Part shown: positions 5,447-5,578 of the stretch, piece after piece
Layout of the letters: every line of letters starts with the position of its first letter
How positions within the stretch are numbered: the stretch's first letter is position 1
Source: an uncultured Rhodocyclaceae bacterium
GTDB lineage: Bacteria; Pseudomonadota; Gammaproteobacteria; Burkholderiales; Rhodocyclaceae
Assembly (NCBI GenBank): GCA_903930805.1
Contig: CAIYZZ010000051.1
Location: forward strand, 1-5,578
Direction: 5' to 3'
Length of the DNA: 5,578 bases
The notes under the pieces: model-generated
What the model saw: the letters and a program-made list of their open reading frames with translations, nothing else
Told to the model about the DNA's origin: nothing
The model's database searches: none
Made by a program: the position numbers and the translations under genes

Positions 5447-5500
5447 CTCATCCACAATTTCTGTGGGTAATCCTGTGGCCATCCTCACAAGTTGGCTACG
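5447..5500 (+). repeat. 54-bp dispersed repeat, copy 2
   Basis: This is the same-orientation partner of 2816-2869, with 44 of 54 positions identical and no gaps. CTCATCCACA, CTGTGG, CCTGTG and AAGTTGGCTACG are all conserved. The palindrome has decayed: ATCCACA (5450-5456) faces TGTGGGT (5462-5468), 6 of 7 complementary. The DnaA-like nonamer is TGTGGGTAA instead of TGTGGATAA. The gapless match over non-coding DNA indicates common descent from a repeat family. The sequence outside the 54 bp does not match copy 1. Confidence 0.7.
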
Positions 5501-5578
5501 CGTCAGCCACTTATGGTGATGATCCAGAATGGTCATCAAGCACCTGGGCTAATTACTGCTGACTCATTGCGGTGCATC

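Noticed and set aside
2816..5500. Insertion sequence or transposon with the 54-bp elements as ends
   Set aside because: There is no transposase or integrase gene between the copies, the repeats are direct rather than inverted, and they are 19% divergent with no visible target-site duplication.
1..5578. CRISPR array, toxin-antitoxin pair or anti-phage defence module
   Set aside because: No regularly spaced repeats and no nuclease, reverse transcriptase, toxin or antitoxin-like protein were seen. The phage-type DUF2591 gene alone does not indicate a defence locus.

Overview
The window looks like chromosomal DNA of a Gram-negative proteobacterium, probably beta- or gammaproteobacterial. The evidence is an inner-membrane sulfatase of the YejM/LtaS kind, a periplasmic cupredoxin with a Sec signal peptide, a Fur-controlled FTR1 iron permease and GGAG ribosome binding sites. 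The species cannot be named from this sequence. Five protein genes are supported. Several gene-free stretches hold short dyads and a dispersed repeat.

Left part (1-2363): the first 38 bases resemble the 3' end of a tRNA that reads into the window from outside, with an irregular T arm. A 411-bp stretch without a gene follows. It carries a hairpin placed to terminate the next gene, which is on the minus strand (450-2363). That gene encodes a 637-residue membrane protein with about five transmembrane helices and a periplasmic sulfatase/LTA-synthase-type domain whose metal-site residues are all present. It appears to start at TTG.

Middle part (2364-3827): about 665 bp without a convincing gene contain a perfect 6+6 inverted repeat, a 9-bp direct repeat and a 54-bp element with a DnaA-box-like palindrome. 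Two small plus-strand genes follow: a DUF2591/NinX-like protein of phage-associated type, and an orphan single-domain response regulator with a complete phospho-acceptor site.

Right part (3828-5578): a near-consensus sigma-70 promoter overlaps a clear Fur box and drives a two-gene operon, a periplasmic cupredoxin-like protein (FtrB-like) and an FTR1-family permease (FtrC-like). Together they should make up an iron-starvation-induced ferrous iron uptake route. The FtrA/P19 and FtrD partners of the known FtrABCD system are not in the window. After the operon, a second copy of the 54-bp element (44 of 54 positions identical, same orientation) lies 2,631 bp from the first. The two copies therefore bracket the DUF2591 gene, the response regulator and the iron operon. 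This bracketing is the most unusual structural feature here. No wholly new system is evident.
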